The notes under the pieces were generated by a model. The model made no database searches. It saw only the letters and a program-made list of their open reading frames with translations, and was not told the origin of the DNA. Source: Gammaproteobacteria bacterium (lineage in GTDB: Bacteria > Pseudomonadota > Gammaproteobacteria > Arenicellales > CAJQKF01). From it: a stretch of 64,000 bases of DNA. The stretch covers positions 16,167-80,166 of the forward strand of contig JAUIEZ010000005.1 in the NCBI GenBank assembly GCA_030429665.1, given 5' to 3'. Both the position numbers and the translations under genes were made by a program. This document shows, one piece after another, positions 33,973-43,335 of this stretch. How positions within the stretch are numbered: position 1 is the first letter of the stretch; each line of letters begins with the position of its first letter.

Positions 33973-34037
33973 TATCTAACTCCGGTAACTCTTCAATGGT
34001 TAACGGTTCGCGTTCTTCGAACGACGAAAGTGAGTGA

Positions 34038-34919
34038 TCACACCGGTCTCTCGCTGCCCTTGACCTGTGTGCGGTGGAGAATGCGCCTCGAGTCATCGTC
34101 AAAAGCGTCTCGACGATGCATGGTGCAGCGATTGTCCCACACGACCAGGTCTCCCACCCTCCACTTCTGATCCCAGCGAAAATCGGGCTTGGTGGCGTGA
34201 GCCCACAGCTGATCGAGCAGGATTTCGCTGTCCTCGACCGACATGCCCTCGATATAGCCATTGCGGCGCCTGCCAAGATACAGCGCGCGACGACCCGTCT
34301 GCGGATGCGTGGTTACCAAGGGATGCCAAGCACCTGGAATCTTCCGCGGGTCGGATTCGTCAGCAAACCCTTCAAAACCCTTTCGCACTTCTCCGGCACT
34401 GTTGCGACTGTAGTCGTGCTTTGCGCGTTTTCCGTCAATAACACGCCTGGTTTCATCGGGCAGCGCCTCGTAAGCTGCATACATGTTGAGAAAGCTCGTA
34501 TCCCCACCTTCTTCCGGCACCTCGAGAGAGTACAGACAGGTCATCTTTGGCGGTTGTTCGACGTAGGACATATCCGTGTGCCACTCGGCCTCGTAATTAC
34601 CGAGGCTGCCAATCGATTTACCATTAACTTTTACGTTGGAGACCACGAGTATTTCCGGGTATTCCGGTATTTCAACTTCACCGGAACTCGTGATCGGCGC
34701 CATGTCCAGTTCTCCGAACAATCGACTGAAACGCACAAGGTCTGCGTCGTCGAGCGACTGTGCTCGGAAACGAAGCACGAGGTGTTCGTGCCAGGCGTCA
34801 GTGATCGCCGCAATCACGTCGTCTTCGAGCGGTCGCGACAGGTCGACGTCATCGATGTCGGCGCCAAGCGCACTGCCGGTAGGCTCTATCTTGATGACAC
34901 GATTGGATTTGGACTGCAT
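34038..34919 (-). CDS. TauD/TfdA-type 2-oxoglutarate- and Fe(II)-dependent dioxygenase
   Basis: The 293-residue enzyme has the metal facial triad H114-x-D116 (AEWHTDMSYVEQPPKM) and H268 (WDNRCTMHRRDAF), with 2-oxoglutarate-binding Arg in SRRILHRTQVKG. The opening IEPTGSALGADIDDVDLSRPL is standard for TauD/TfdA. Known members oxidise taurine, aryloxyacetates, sulfate esters or betaines. The gene is visibly poorer in GC than its surroundings (25 of 60 bases in 34621-34680), hinting at acquisition. It lies between the cycloisomerase-like and quinone-reductase genes on the same strand. Confidence 0.93.
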   Translation of the reverse strand: MQSKSNRVIKIEPTGSALGADIDDVDLSRPLEDDVIAAITDAWHEHLVLRFRAQSLDDADLVRFSRLFGELDMAPITSSGEVEIPEYPEILVVSNVKVNGKSIGSLGNYEAEWHTDMSYVEQPPKMTCLYSLEVPEEGGDTSFLNMYAAYEALPDETRRVIDGKRAKHDYSRNSAGEVRKGFEGFADESDPRKIPGAWHPLVTTHPQTGRRALYLGRRRNGYIEGMSVEDSEILLDQLWAHATKPDFRWDQKWRVGDLVVWDNRCTMHRRDAFDDDSRRILHRTQVKGSERPV

Positions 34920-34948
34920 TGCGTGAACCTCCAGGTAGACACGTTCGT

Positions 34949-36055
34949 CTAGACAAAAGATACTGATTTTTCAGCCAGCTCGCGCACGCGTCCGGCATCG
35001 ACGCCGACGGTATTCGGGTCGGGCACGATGAGTTTGCCGGCCTCGACGGTCAGCGGCGCCGTGAGCAGGCCGCGTCGCGTTTTGAGAAATCCGTTCATCT
35101 CGGCCGCTGCGGCGAGCCCGAGGCCTTCATAGCACAGCGCCTCGTGGTAACAACCCAGATCAGTTGCGACACCGTTGCCGATGACGACGTCAAGGCCGCG
35201 TTCGTTGCACAATGCAACCTGTTTCTCAAGCGCCGACGGTCCCCCGGCCTTGCTCATCTTGAGTTTCACTGCGGTGACGCCTTCGATAGACGCTGCACGT
35301 TCGATGTCGGCAAGACCATAGATTGATTCGTCCAGCATCAGCGGCAGGACGCCAATGCGACCGATTTCTTCGATCAGGTCCCATCGATGTGCGGGCACGG
35401 GCTGCTCGAACACTTCCACGGCGTCTCGGGGTGTCCGGCGTGCGAATTCCAATGCCTGCTCCAGCGTGTAGCCCTGATTCGCGTCTATGCGCAATTTCGC
35501 CCGTCCCGCCACGGCGTCGGCTATCGCGGCAACACGCGCCGCGTCGGCGACCGGCTCGTATCCGACCTTGACCTTCAGGGTACGGTACCCGGAATCGAGT
35601 AACTCCCGAGCCGAATGCGGCGCAAGCTCGAGGTCCAGGGTATTCACCGTGCCCAACAGCTCCACGCTTGTACCCTTCCCTTCGGAATAGAGCAGCGGCG
35701 CCCGAGTGAGATCGTCTAGGGCTTCGTGCAGCGCCGATACGACGAATGGATATGCGACGAGATCGCGATCGGTGGTTCGCGCGATCTCGTCGCGCGTTCG
35801 TCCAACCAGTGACGGCAATACAAGCTCCGCGTAGTCCCAGGCTTCGGCGGGCGTCTCCGGCGAGTAACCGGCCACGGGGCAGGCCTCGCCCCAGCCGACA
35901 CGGTCGAATTTGTCGACCATCGCAATGACGATGACATCAAACGCATCGAGCCGGCCGAGCGAATTCTCGTAGGGGCGAACAAGCGGCAAGCGAATACGAT
36001 GCGCTTCTATTCCGGTAACCGTGACGCCGATGTCGTCCAATGCGCGGAGATCCAT
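34949..36055 (-). CDS. Muconate-cycloisomerase-subgroup enolase superfamily enzyme
   Basis: The 368-residue enzyme has the catalytic KxK pair in RTLKVKVGYEP (K161, K163), metal ligands in LRIDANQGYT (D191), FEQPVP (E217) and LMLDESIYG (D242), and the opposite base in VKLKMSKAGG (K266). That constellation is the MLE subgroup, which includes muconate cycloisomerases, o-succinylbenzoate synthases, dipeptide epimerases and some hydroxyproline dehydratases. No catechol dioxygenase or peptide gene is nearby, so the substrate is unknown. I use ATG 36055, ten bases after the tctA stop; a TTG at 36073 is the alternative. Confidence 0.9.
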   Translation of the reverse strand: MDLRALDDIGVTVTGIEAHRIRLPLVRPYENSLGRLDAFDVIVIAMVDKFDRVGWGEACPVAGYSPETPAEAWDYAELVLPSLVGRTRDEIARTTDRDLVAYPFVVSALHEALDDLTRAPLLYSEGKGTSVELLGTVNTLDLELAPHSARELLDSGYRTLKVKVGYEPVADAARVAAIADAVAGRAKLRIDANQGYTLEQALEFARRTPRDAVEVFEQPVPAHRWDLIEEIGRIGVLPLMLDESIYGLADIERAASIEGVTAVKLKMSKAGGPSALEKQVALCNERGLDVVIGNGVATDLGCYHEALCYEGLGLAAAAEMNGFLKTRRGLLTAPLTVEAGKLIVPDPNTVGVDAGRVRELAEKSVSFV

Positions 36056-36065
36056 TGCCCGTAAT

Positions 36066-37598
36066 CTATTCAAGGTTGGAAGCGGTGTTTGCGCGCTGGG
36101 AAACGCCGGCTGATTTACGCCGCTTTTCGACCCCCATACGTGCCAGCGGTATGACGAACGTAATCAACGCCAATACCAGGATTCCCAATGCAAGTGGTCG
36201 GTTGAAGAAAATCATTCCTCCCTCGTTCGAGGAAATCAGGGAGCGGCGAAAGTTTTCCTCGATCAACGTGCCGAGCACGATGGCCAGCACGATGGGAACC
36301 ACCGACATTCCCGCCTGTCGTATAAAGAACCCCAGTACACCGAGCCCCAGCGCCAGATAGACATCGAATACGTTGGACCGGACGCTGTATGCGCCCACCA
36401 CCGACAACGTGAGAATGGTCATGACAATGAACGGCGTTGGCATCTGTACCAGTCGAACCCAGAATCCAACCCCGACGATTCCATAGAACAACATGATCAG
36501 GTTTGCGAGCCCCAGGGTGAGAAACAGGAAATAGACGAGGCCGGCATTGGAGACGAATAGGCTCGGTCCGGGCGTTACGCCGTGCAGCAGCATTGCGCCC
36601 AGCAGAACTGCAGCAGTCGCCGACCCGGGAATGCCAAAGGCCAACAACGGAACTAACGAGGTACTGATTGTCGAGTTATTGCTGGACTCTGCCGCCGCAA
36701 GCCCTTCCTCGGAGCCTTGTCCATACGCTTCGGGGTTGCGGGCAAAACGCCGGGCTTCGTTGTAGCCGACCCAATTCGCGGCCGCGGCACCGATCGCCGG
36801 CAGGGCGCCGAGCACGGAGCCGACGACGGAACCGATTGTCGTCGCCCGTGCGATTTGCCTTACTGTCGAGAGGGGCAAGTTGAATGCCCAAAATCGGGGC
36901 ATGCCGGCCACCTGGCGCTCGCCACCCTTTGTGTACAGCAGCGTTATCGCCTCGGACACCGCAAACAGTCCCACCAAAGCCGGAATGTATGGAATTCCCT
37001 CAAGCAGGTTCATGTTGCCGTAGGTGAAGCGCGGATAGCCGGTGAACGGATCGACGCCCACGGTGGTGAGGATCAAGCCGAACAGGGCGACGACGAATCC
37101 CGCGAGAACCATGCCTCGAACGAGGCTGGCAATGATCGCCACACCCAGCACGCCGAGAGCGAAATACTCCGGCGCGCCGAAGTTCAGGGCGAATTCCGCC
37201 AATGGCAGCGAAAAGAACATCAACACGACGGTTCCCGCCATTCCGCCGACAACGGAGGTAACGATCGAGATGGACAACGCCCGGTCGAGCTTCCCGGCTT
37301 TTGTCATGGGGTAGCCATCGAGTACCGTCGCTGCGGATGCCGGTGTCCCGGGGACACCGATGGTAATGGCAGTGATCGACCCTGCGTAGGTTGCCGCCGT
37401 GTACAAACCGATAAGCACCGCGAGCGCCACTTCCGTGGACAAGGCGTAGGTGGCAGCCACCAGCAACGCCGTGCCCGAGGTGGCATCGAGGCCGGGCAAA
37501 GCGCCAAAAGCCATACCGATGGTCACGCCAATGAACAGGCCGAGCAGCACCGTCGGCTGAGTCAACAGCGCGGTGCCTGCGAGGATGCCTTCGATCAT
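36066..37598 (-). CDS. tctA: Tripartite tricarboxylate transporter large membrane subunit (TctA)
   Basis: The 510-residue membrane protein has about eleven or twelve segments and the TctA hallmarks GVTIGMAFGALPGLDATSGTALLV, YTAATYAGSITAITIGVPGTPASAATVLDGYPM and AFGIPGSATAAVLLGAMLLHGVTPGP. It is the permease of the second TTT system in the window, complete here with TctB and TctC. It is 12 bases after tctB. The downstream enzyme genes probably degrade its substrate. Confidence 0.95.
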   Translation of the reverse strand: MIEGILAGTALLTQPTVLLGLFIGVTIGMAFGALPGLDATSGTALLVAATYALSTEVALAVLIGLYTAATYAGSITAITIGVPGTPASAATVLDGYPMTKAGKLDRALSISIVTSVVGGMAGTVVLMFFSLPLAEFALNFGAPEYFALGVLGVAIIASLVRGMVLAGFVVALFGLILTTVGVDPFTGYPRFTYGNMNLLEGIPYIPALVGLFAVSEAITLLYTKGGERQVAGMPRFWAFNLPLSTVRQIARATTIGSVVGSVLGALPAIGAAAANWVGYNEARRFARNPEAYGQGSEEGLAAAESSNNSTISTSLVPLLAFGIPGSATAAVLLGAMLLHGVTPGPSLFVSNAGLVYFLFLTLGLANLIMLFYGIVGVGFWVRLVQMPTPFIVMTILTLSVVGAYSVRSNVFDVYLALGLGVLGFFIRQAGMSVVPIVLAIVLGTLIEENFRRSLISSNEGGMIFFNRPLALGILVLALITFVIPLARMGVEKRRKSAGVSQRANTASNLE

Positions 37599-37610
37599 GT
37601 CAGCACCTCA

Positions 37611-38039
37611 TCAGAACGAAGCGATGGGTATGTGGAGAAGCCGGTCGAAAAGCAACCACACCATGGCCGGGAAGCAGATGCTGTACAACGTGTTGGCGAG
37701 TAAGGCTCGCGATCCGGACAACCACAGTCCTGCGAACAGCGCGAACGGCCACACGATGAGGAATCCCAGGTGAGTGGCGACGAGAATCGCCCCGCCGACG
37801 CCTCCGCCGACCGCCAGCGCCACTCGCAGCAACGAGAACGATACGAAACGAACCCTCCGACGCGACAGGTACAGGTCGACGAGAATCAACGCGATCATGA
37901 TGACGGCGAGCGCTTCGGGAAGCGCCGCGGGACCGATGTCCCGCGACGACAGTGCCTGTGGAAACGATTGCGCCGTCACCACGACCAATACACCAAACGC
38001 AATCAATCCCAGGTAGATCAGATGCGTCAGAGGAAACAT
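37611..38039 (-). CDS. tctB: Tripartite tricarboxylate transporter small membrane subunit (TctB)
   Basis: The 142-residue protein has four hydrophobic segments (LIYLGLIAFGVLVVVTAQSF, LAVIMIALILVDLYL, VALAVGGGVGGAILVATHLGFLIVWPFALFAGLWL and the C-terminal ICFPAMVWLLFDRLL). Size and layout are those of TctB; sequence conservation in this family is always low. It sits 4 bases after tctC and 12 bases before tctA. Confidence 0.9.
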   Translation of the reverse strand: MFPLTHLIYLGLIAFGVLVVVTAQSFPQALSSRDIGPAALPEALAVIMIALILVDLYLSRRRVRFVSFSLLRVALAVGGGVGGAILVATHLGFLIVWPFALFAGLWLSGSRALLANTLYSICFPAMVWLLFDRLLHIPIASF

Positions 38040-38043
38040 GACA

Positions 38044-39000
38044 CTACTCCAGCATGCCCAGGGACTTGAGCATTTTCTCGTCGGCGACCGCCTGGTCCTC
38101 GAGCAACGATTGGAATTCAGCGTTGGTCATGGATCCCTGCAGGGTCGATGATTCTGCGAGGTATTTCTGGAAATCCTCGCTGTTAACCGCCGCGTCGACG
38201 ATCTGGTAGAGCTTGTCGACAATTGCGCCGGGGGTGTCGCCGTGTACAAACATGCCGCGCCAATGGTATCGCGCGAGGTCGTTGCCCAACTCGCGGAAAG
38301 TGGGAACATCCGGGTGTGCCGCGACACGATCCTCGGAAGTCACAGCCACGACCTGGGTGCGTTCCTTGAAGCGGCCGTAGACGCTGATGTTGCTCATTGC
38401 CGCTTCGATGTCGCCCGCCATGACGGCGTTGATGGCGTCACCGCCACTGCTGAAGGGCACCCAGGTGGGCTCGACGCCGGCGAGTTCGGCCAACATGAGT
38501 GTGGTGATTTGATGTGGCGAGCCGGTGCCGTAGCCGCCGACGCGGATCTGCCCGGGCTTCTCCCGCATGGCTGCGAGGAGGGCGTCGAGCGTCGGATACG
38601 CACCATCGCGCTTGGTGTATAACGCAAACGGATCAAGTTGTATCCGGTACAGCGGTTGGAAGTCGGTCCATTTGTGAGCGGCGCCGGGCAGTTGCAGCAC
38701 CGACGTGATGCCCGTGGCGTCGTTGAAAATGGTGTGCCCGTCCGGTGCCTGGCCCTTTAGGTAAGCCATCGCCAGCTGTCCGGTGCCACCAGGTCGCGGC
38801 TCTACCACGACGGGCACGCCGGCAACGACCTCCATTTCGGACGCCAGACGCCGCACCATCACGTCCTGTGGCGCACCCGCCGAGGAGCCATGGACGATTT
38901 TGATCGGTCCCGACGGGAATTCCCCACCGAGCGCCGACGCCGTGGAGAACAGAAAAGCGCTTGCGGCAACAGCCGACAATAGCTTGATTTTACTGAACAT
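38044..39000 (-). CDS. tctC: TTT-family periplasmic substrate-binding protein (TctC/Bug)
   Basis: The 318-residue protein has a signal peptide (LLSAVAASAFLFSTASALGG) and mature opening EFPSGPIKIVHGSSAGAPQDVMVRRLASEME. It has VVVEPRPGGTGQLAMAYLKGQAPDGHTIF and the Bug-type VGGYGTGSPHQITTLMLAELAGVEP. GSSAGAPQD replaces the commoner PF.AGG..D ligand loop. It is the first gene of the leftward transport-catabolic operon and divergent from the GntR gene at 39197. Confidence 0.93.
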   Translation of the reverse strand: MFSKIKLLSAVAASAFLFSTASALGGEFPSGPIKIVHGSSAGAPQDVMVRRLASEMEVVAGVPVVVEPRPGGTGQLAMAYLKGQAPDGHTIFNDATGITSVLQLPGAAHKWTDFQPLYRIQLDPFALYTKRDGAYPTLDALLAAMREKPGQIRVGGYGTGSPHQITTLMLAELAGVEPTWVPFSSGGDAINAVMAGDIEAAMSNISVYGRFKERTQVVAVTSEDRVAAHPDVPTFRELGNDLARYHWRGMFVHGDTPGAIVDKLYQIVDAAVNSEDFQKYLAESSTLQGSMTNAEFQSLLEDQAVADEKMLKSLGMLE

Positions 39001-39196
39001 TAATGAGCTCCTCCGAATGCGGTAGATGAAACCGGCTGTCGCGCGGTCGTGGCGACAGCGGGTTGCGTACGCTAACCGAGTGACGAACCATTGGTCAATA
39101 CTTTATCGATAAAATTAATTTTTATCGACTTGTACGATTATCTATATTATTGGTATCTTTACCGATAAATCTTTTCAGAGTGGAGACCGACCTGCC
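39001..39196. promoter_or_regulatory. Divergent control region with three TTTAyCGA sites
   Basis: This AT-rich 196-base spacer holds TTTATCGATAAA (39102-39113, a perfect 12-base palindrome), the half-match TTTATCGACTTG (39121-39132) and TTTACCGATAAA (39158-39169, one mismatch to the palindrome). Spacings between site starts are 19 and 37 bases. The arrangement is typical of an operator array for the adjacent GntR protein, covering both the tctC promoter and its own. Confidence 0.68.
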
Positions 39197-39880
39197 GTGC
39201 CTACAGCGGATAAACCCACCCGGTCGAAGACAACGCTAACGGACATTGCCTACACGAGGTTGCGAGAAGATATTCTTAGCGGTCGCCTTGAACCCGGTTT
39301 AAAGCTGCGCGTCGAGCACCTGAAAACACACTACGGCGCGGGAGCGAGCCCGATACGCGAAGCGCTGTCGCGGTTGACCGGGGACGGCCTGACGATTGCT
39401 GAAGGCCGGCGAGGTTTTCGGGTCGCGGAGGTCTCGAATGCCGAGTTGATGGACATCACCGAACTCCGCGTGCTAATGGAGACGCGGGCCCTGAGAATGG
39501 CCATCGAGGCGGGAGACGACGAATGGGAGGCGCTGGTGCTGGCCAGTTTCCACCGACTGTCCAAACTCGACGAGCGTTTGGCAATGGAACAACCCGGCGA
39601 GGAGTGGGAAGAACGGCACCGGGACTTTCACAACTCACTGGTATCCGCGTGCCAATCGCGTTGGTTGAAAAACTTCCGGGATATCCTGTTCGATCAAAGC
39701 GAGCGTTATAGGCGACTCGCGCTCGCAAACGGCCCGGGCAAGCGCGATGTCGCGGGAGAGCACAAGCAAATCATGGAGGCGACCCTCGACCGAGACAGCG
39801 ACAGGGCTTGCGACCTGCTGGCCGCGCACGTCCAGGAAACGGCAGATGCCGTGGCTAACAGCGACTGGGTGTGTGACTAG
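39197..39880 (+). CDS. GntR-family regulator (FCD subfamily)
   Basis: The 227-residue protein has a winged helix-turn-helix (ILSGRLEPGLKLRVEHLKTHYGAGASPIREALSRLTGDGLT, about 25-65) and an FCD ligand domain with ELMDITELRVLMETRAL, RHRDFHNSLVSACQSRWL and AGEHKQIMEATLDRD. The start is GTG 39197, with GGAG about 11 bases upstream. It is divergent from the TTT-dioxygenase operon, and the spacer contains a repeated palindrome. It probably represses that operon until its carboxylate substrate appears. Confidence 0.92.
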   Translation: MPTADKPTRSKTTLTDIAYTRLREDILSGRLEPGLKLRVEHLKTHYGAGASPIREALSRLTGDGLTIAEGRRGFRVAEVSNAELMDITELRVLMETRALRMAIEAGDDEWEALVLASFHRLSKLDERLAMEQPGEEWEERHRDFHNSLVSACQSRWLKNFRDILFDQSERYRRLALANGPGKRDVAGEHKQIMEATLDRDSDRACDLLAAHVQETADAVANSDWVCD

Positions 39881-39975
39881 GTGAACCGGATATTCACGTC
39901 AGACGCGATCCGTCGACAGATCCACGGAACGAGGTCGGAGCGCAGTTCGCGCGCCGGCCCGCCGGGCGCGAAAAG

Positions 39976-40779
<804 letters not shown>

Positions 40780-40866
40780 GGATTTTCACCTCGTCAACGA
40801 ATCGGGGACGTTTCCCCGGTTATCGTAAGACACGACGCGGGCAAACATCGCCGCGCGGTGTCGTCG

Positions 40867-41298
40867 CTACTTGACGTCGAAGGTCACCGCCTTGCGGCTG
40901 CCGTCTTCGAACTCCAATTCGATCTCGATCCGGTTGCCGGCATCCAGTTGTTCGGTCAGCCCAATCAACATGACATGCAGTCCACCGGGCTTGAAGTCGA
41001 CGGCGGTGTCGGCGGGCAGGGTCACCGACTCCATGCGGCGCATTTTCATCACCCCGTCTTCCATTTCGTGATTGTGCAACTCGACGTTCTCGGCTACCCC
41101 CGAGTGCGCGGCCACCAGTTCGTGCTCGGCACCATCGGTGGCCGAGATGGTCATGTACGCCCCGCTGACGGACACGCCCGGCGCGACGGCGCGGGCGTAC
41201 GCACTGTCCACCGATACGTGGTCGGCGACACCGCCGGCAAAAAGCGGACAAGTGGCGAAGGCAATGACGAGCGCGGCAGCGGCGCGAAGCGGTTGCAT
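40867..41298 (-). CDS. Periplasmic copper chaperone PCu(A)C
   Basis: The 143-residue protein has a signal peptide (ALVIAFATCPLFAGG) and the PCu(A)C motif: H and M residues in VELHNHEMEDGVMKMRRM and, 20-odd residues later, GGLHVMLIGL. Such proteins carry Cu(I) to the Cu-A site of cytochrome c oxidase. GGAGGAAATCC precedes the ATG. No SenC partner is seen nearby. Confidence 0.94.
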   Translation of the reverse strand: MQPLRAAAALVIAFATCPLFAGGVADHVSVDSAYARAVAPGVSVSGAYMTISATDGAEHELVAAHSGVAENVELHNHEMEDGVMKMRRMESVTLPADTAVDFKPGGLHVMLIGLTEQLDAGNRIEIELEFEDGSRKAVTFDVK

Positions 41299-41417
41299 GG
41301 GATTTCCTCCATGGTTGACGAAAACAGGAACGGCGCCGCGATACGAAGCACCGGACGGGAGAGTGTACCCAATACGTCGTCCATCCGCGAAGGCACTCCG
41401 TTCGCGGCCGCGGCAAG

Positions 41418-42077
41418 TCAGGAGGCCACGAGGCGCTCGAGCGCGGCGTCCTCGCCATCGAGATCGAGGTTCGCGGCGATGTGCTCGAGATGACGATCCA
41501 TCAGCTCGCGTGCCGCGCCGACATCGCCGGCGGCAATGCTGTCGACCAGTCGCGGATGTTCGCCGAAAGCACAGTGGATCGGTGTGCGGCGCTCGAGGCA
41601 GGCAATAGCGAGGGCGGAACGGGACATCAGGTTGTTCGCGTAGCCCACCAGCAGTTCGTTGCCGGTTGCCCTCGCCAACTGCAGGTGAAACTCGGCCGAC
41701 AGCCTCAAGCCCCGCGCCCGATCTCCTGACTCCATGGCGCGCCGCTCTTCGGCGCAGGTTTCACGCAGCGCGCGCGCCTGGCTGCTCGAAAGACGCCCGC
41801 TGACGAGTTCGACGACGCCGAGTTCCACCACCCGCCGGGCCTCGAAAACCTCGCGCGCGGTGCGCGGCGTCACGCTGTTGACCGTGGCACCGCGATTCTG
41901 ACGGATGTCGACGATCCCCTCGTCGCACAGCCGCTGCAGCGTACGGCGCACCACCGAGCGGCTGACGCCGTACAGGTCGGCGAGGGCAACCTCGGCCAGA
42001 CGCGTGCCGGGCGCGATGACGCCGCCAAGAATGGCGTCGAAGACCTGGTCATAGAGCTTCTTGTGCAGCGTGGACAT
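41418..42077 (-). CDS. GntR-family regulator (FCD subfamily) next to urate degradation genes
   Basis: The 219-residue protein has a winged helix-turn-helix (AILGGVIAPGTRLAEVALADLYGVSRSVVRRTLQRLCDEGIV, about 16-58) and an FCD domain with FHLQLARATGNELLVGY and GEHPRLVDSIAAGD. It is divergent from puuD with only 70 bases between, and the spacer carries an inverted repeat. It is therefore the likely regulator of the urate-to-glyoxylate operon, possibly sensing urate or allantoin. Confidence 0.92.
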   Translation of the reverse strand: MSTLHKKLYDQVFDAILGGVIAPGTRLAEVALADLYGVSRSVVRRTLQRLCDEGIVDIRQNRGATVNSVTPRTAREVFEARRVVELGVVELVSGRLSSSQARALRETCAEERRAMESGDRARGLRLSAEFHLQLARATGNELLVGYANNLMSRSALAIACLERRTPIHCAFGEHPRLVDSIAAGDVGAARELMDRHLEHIAANLDLDGEDAALERLVAS

Positions 42078-42113
42078 GATTGTATTTTAATTCAGGAAAA
42101 ATAAAGTACAATC
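42078..42113. promoter_or_regulatory. Inverted repeat in the GntR-puuD spacer
   Basis: GATTGTA (42078-42084) and TACAATC (42107-42113) are perfect 7-base inverted arms separated by 22 AT-rich bases, starting one base upstream of the GntR ATG. The right arm contains TACAAT, a good -10 element for puuD. Repressor binding here would affect both directions. Confidence 0.58.
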
Positions 42114-42147
42114 AGCAATTCGAGATTTCGCACCGGCAAGGGGCCCG

Positions 42148-43335
42148 ATGGAAAATCACGTCTACGAATGGCTCAACCTGACGCTGCGATGGATCCACAT
42201 GATCGTCGGCATCGCGTGGATCGGGGCCTCGTTCTACTTCAACTGGTTGGAAAACCGTCTCGACCGGTTGAGCGAGCGCGCGCCGGGCATCGCCGGACAA
42301 CTGTGGGCGGTCCACGGCGGCGGCTTCTACCACCTGCAGAAATTCGAGGTCGCGCCGCCCGCCCTGCCCGAACACCTGCACTGGTTCAAGTGGGAGGCCT
42401 ACACGACGTGGATGTCGGGCACTGCGCTGCTGGTGGTGGTGTACTACCTCAATGCCCGCGCTTTCGTCGTCGATCCGTCGAAGGTCGAGCTGGATGCTTA
42501 CATGGCGATCGGCGTCGGCGTGGCGTCCATCGTGGCATCCTGGATCGTCTACGACCTGCTGTGCAAGAGCCCGCTGAAAAACATGCCGATCACCCTCGCG
42601 ATCGTGATCTTCGTCTACTTCGCGGCACTGGCACTGGCGCTCGACCTGTTGCTCAGCAGCCGCGCCGCGTACATCCACGTTGGTGCGGCGATAGGCACGG
42701 TGATGGTCGCCAACGTATTCTTCGTCATCATTCCGGGACAGCGCGAACTGGTCGACGCGCTAAAGCAGAACCGCGAGCCCGATCCCGTACCCGGCCGCAA
42801 CGCGCTGCTGCGCTCGCGGCACAACAACTACCTGACGCTGCCGGTGCTGTTCATCATGATCAGCAGCCACTTTCCCTCCACCTACGGCCATGCACATGGC
42901 TGGGCCGTCCTCGCGGCGTTGTCGGCTGTCGGCGTGGCGGTGCGTCACTACTTCAACATTCGCCACGTCAAGCCTAAAGCGGCGTGGATCCTGGCGGCAG
43001 CCTTCGCGGCGATGGTCGCGATCATGTGGTACACGGCCCCGGAACGAATCGACCGCGGCGCGGCGGCAACCGTTAACGAGGCTGACGCCGCCGTGATCGT
43101 GCGGGAACGGTGCACCGCCTGCCATGCCGCCGAGCCCACCCAGCCGGGCTTCGCTTCGCCGCCCGCCGGCCTGTCGCTCGAGGACATGGAGACCGTAAAA
43201 ACCAACGCCGAACGTATCTACATGAGCACGATTGCCACCAACACCATGCCGCTCGGCAACCTCACCGGCATGACCGAGACCGAGCGCGCGCTGCTCGGCC
43301 TGTGGCTCGAACAACAAATCGAGGCATCGCGATGA
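42148..43335 (+). CDS. puuD: Membrane-bound urate hydroxylase (cytochrome c-linked)
   Basis: PuuD oxidises urate to 5-hydroxyisourate at the inner membrane and passes electrons to the respiratory chain rather than to oxygen directly. The 395-residue protein has about eight membrane segments from residue 10 to 295 (LTLRWIHMIVGIAWIGASFYFNWLENRLDR and NVFFVIIPGQRELV are typical). A C-terminal cytochrome c domain carries the haem site RCTACHAAEPTQPGF (C322, C325, H326). It replaces the soluble uricase absent from this window. The puuE start overlaps its stop. Confidence 0.94.
   Translation: MENHVYEWLNLTLRWIHMIVGIAWIGASFYFNWLENRLDRLSERAPGIAGQLWAVHGGGFYHLQKFEVAPPALPEHLHWFKWEAYTTWMSGTALLVVVYYLNARAFVVDPSKVELDAYMAIGVGVASIVASWIVYDLLCKSPLKNMPITLAIVIFVYFAALALALDLLLSSRAAYIHVGAAIGTVMVANVFFVIIPGQRELVDALKQNREPDPVPGRNALLRSRHNNYLTLPVLFIMISSHFPSTYGHAHGWAVLAALSAVGVAVRHYFNIRHVKPKAAWILAAAFAAMVAIMWYTAPERIDRGAAATVNEADAAVIVRERCTACHAAEPTQPGFASPPAGLSLEDMETVKTNAERIYMSTIATNTMPLGNLTGMTETERALLGLWLEQQIEASR

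Noticed and set aside
39081..39100. ACCATTGGTCAAT as a third RutR box
   Set aside because: Only the right half (TTGGTCAA) fits; the left half does not match TTGACCA and the linked genes are not purine genes.
39946..39972. Strong hairpin TTCGCGC...GCGCGAA after the dienelactone hydrolase gene as a terminator
   Set aside because: Neither strand has a T-run after the stem, and the stem has a bulge and a very small loop, so it is not a classical terminator.
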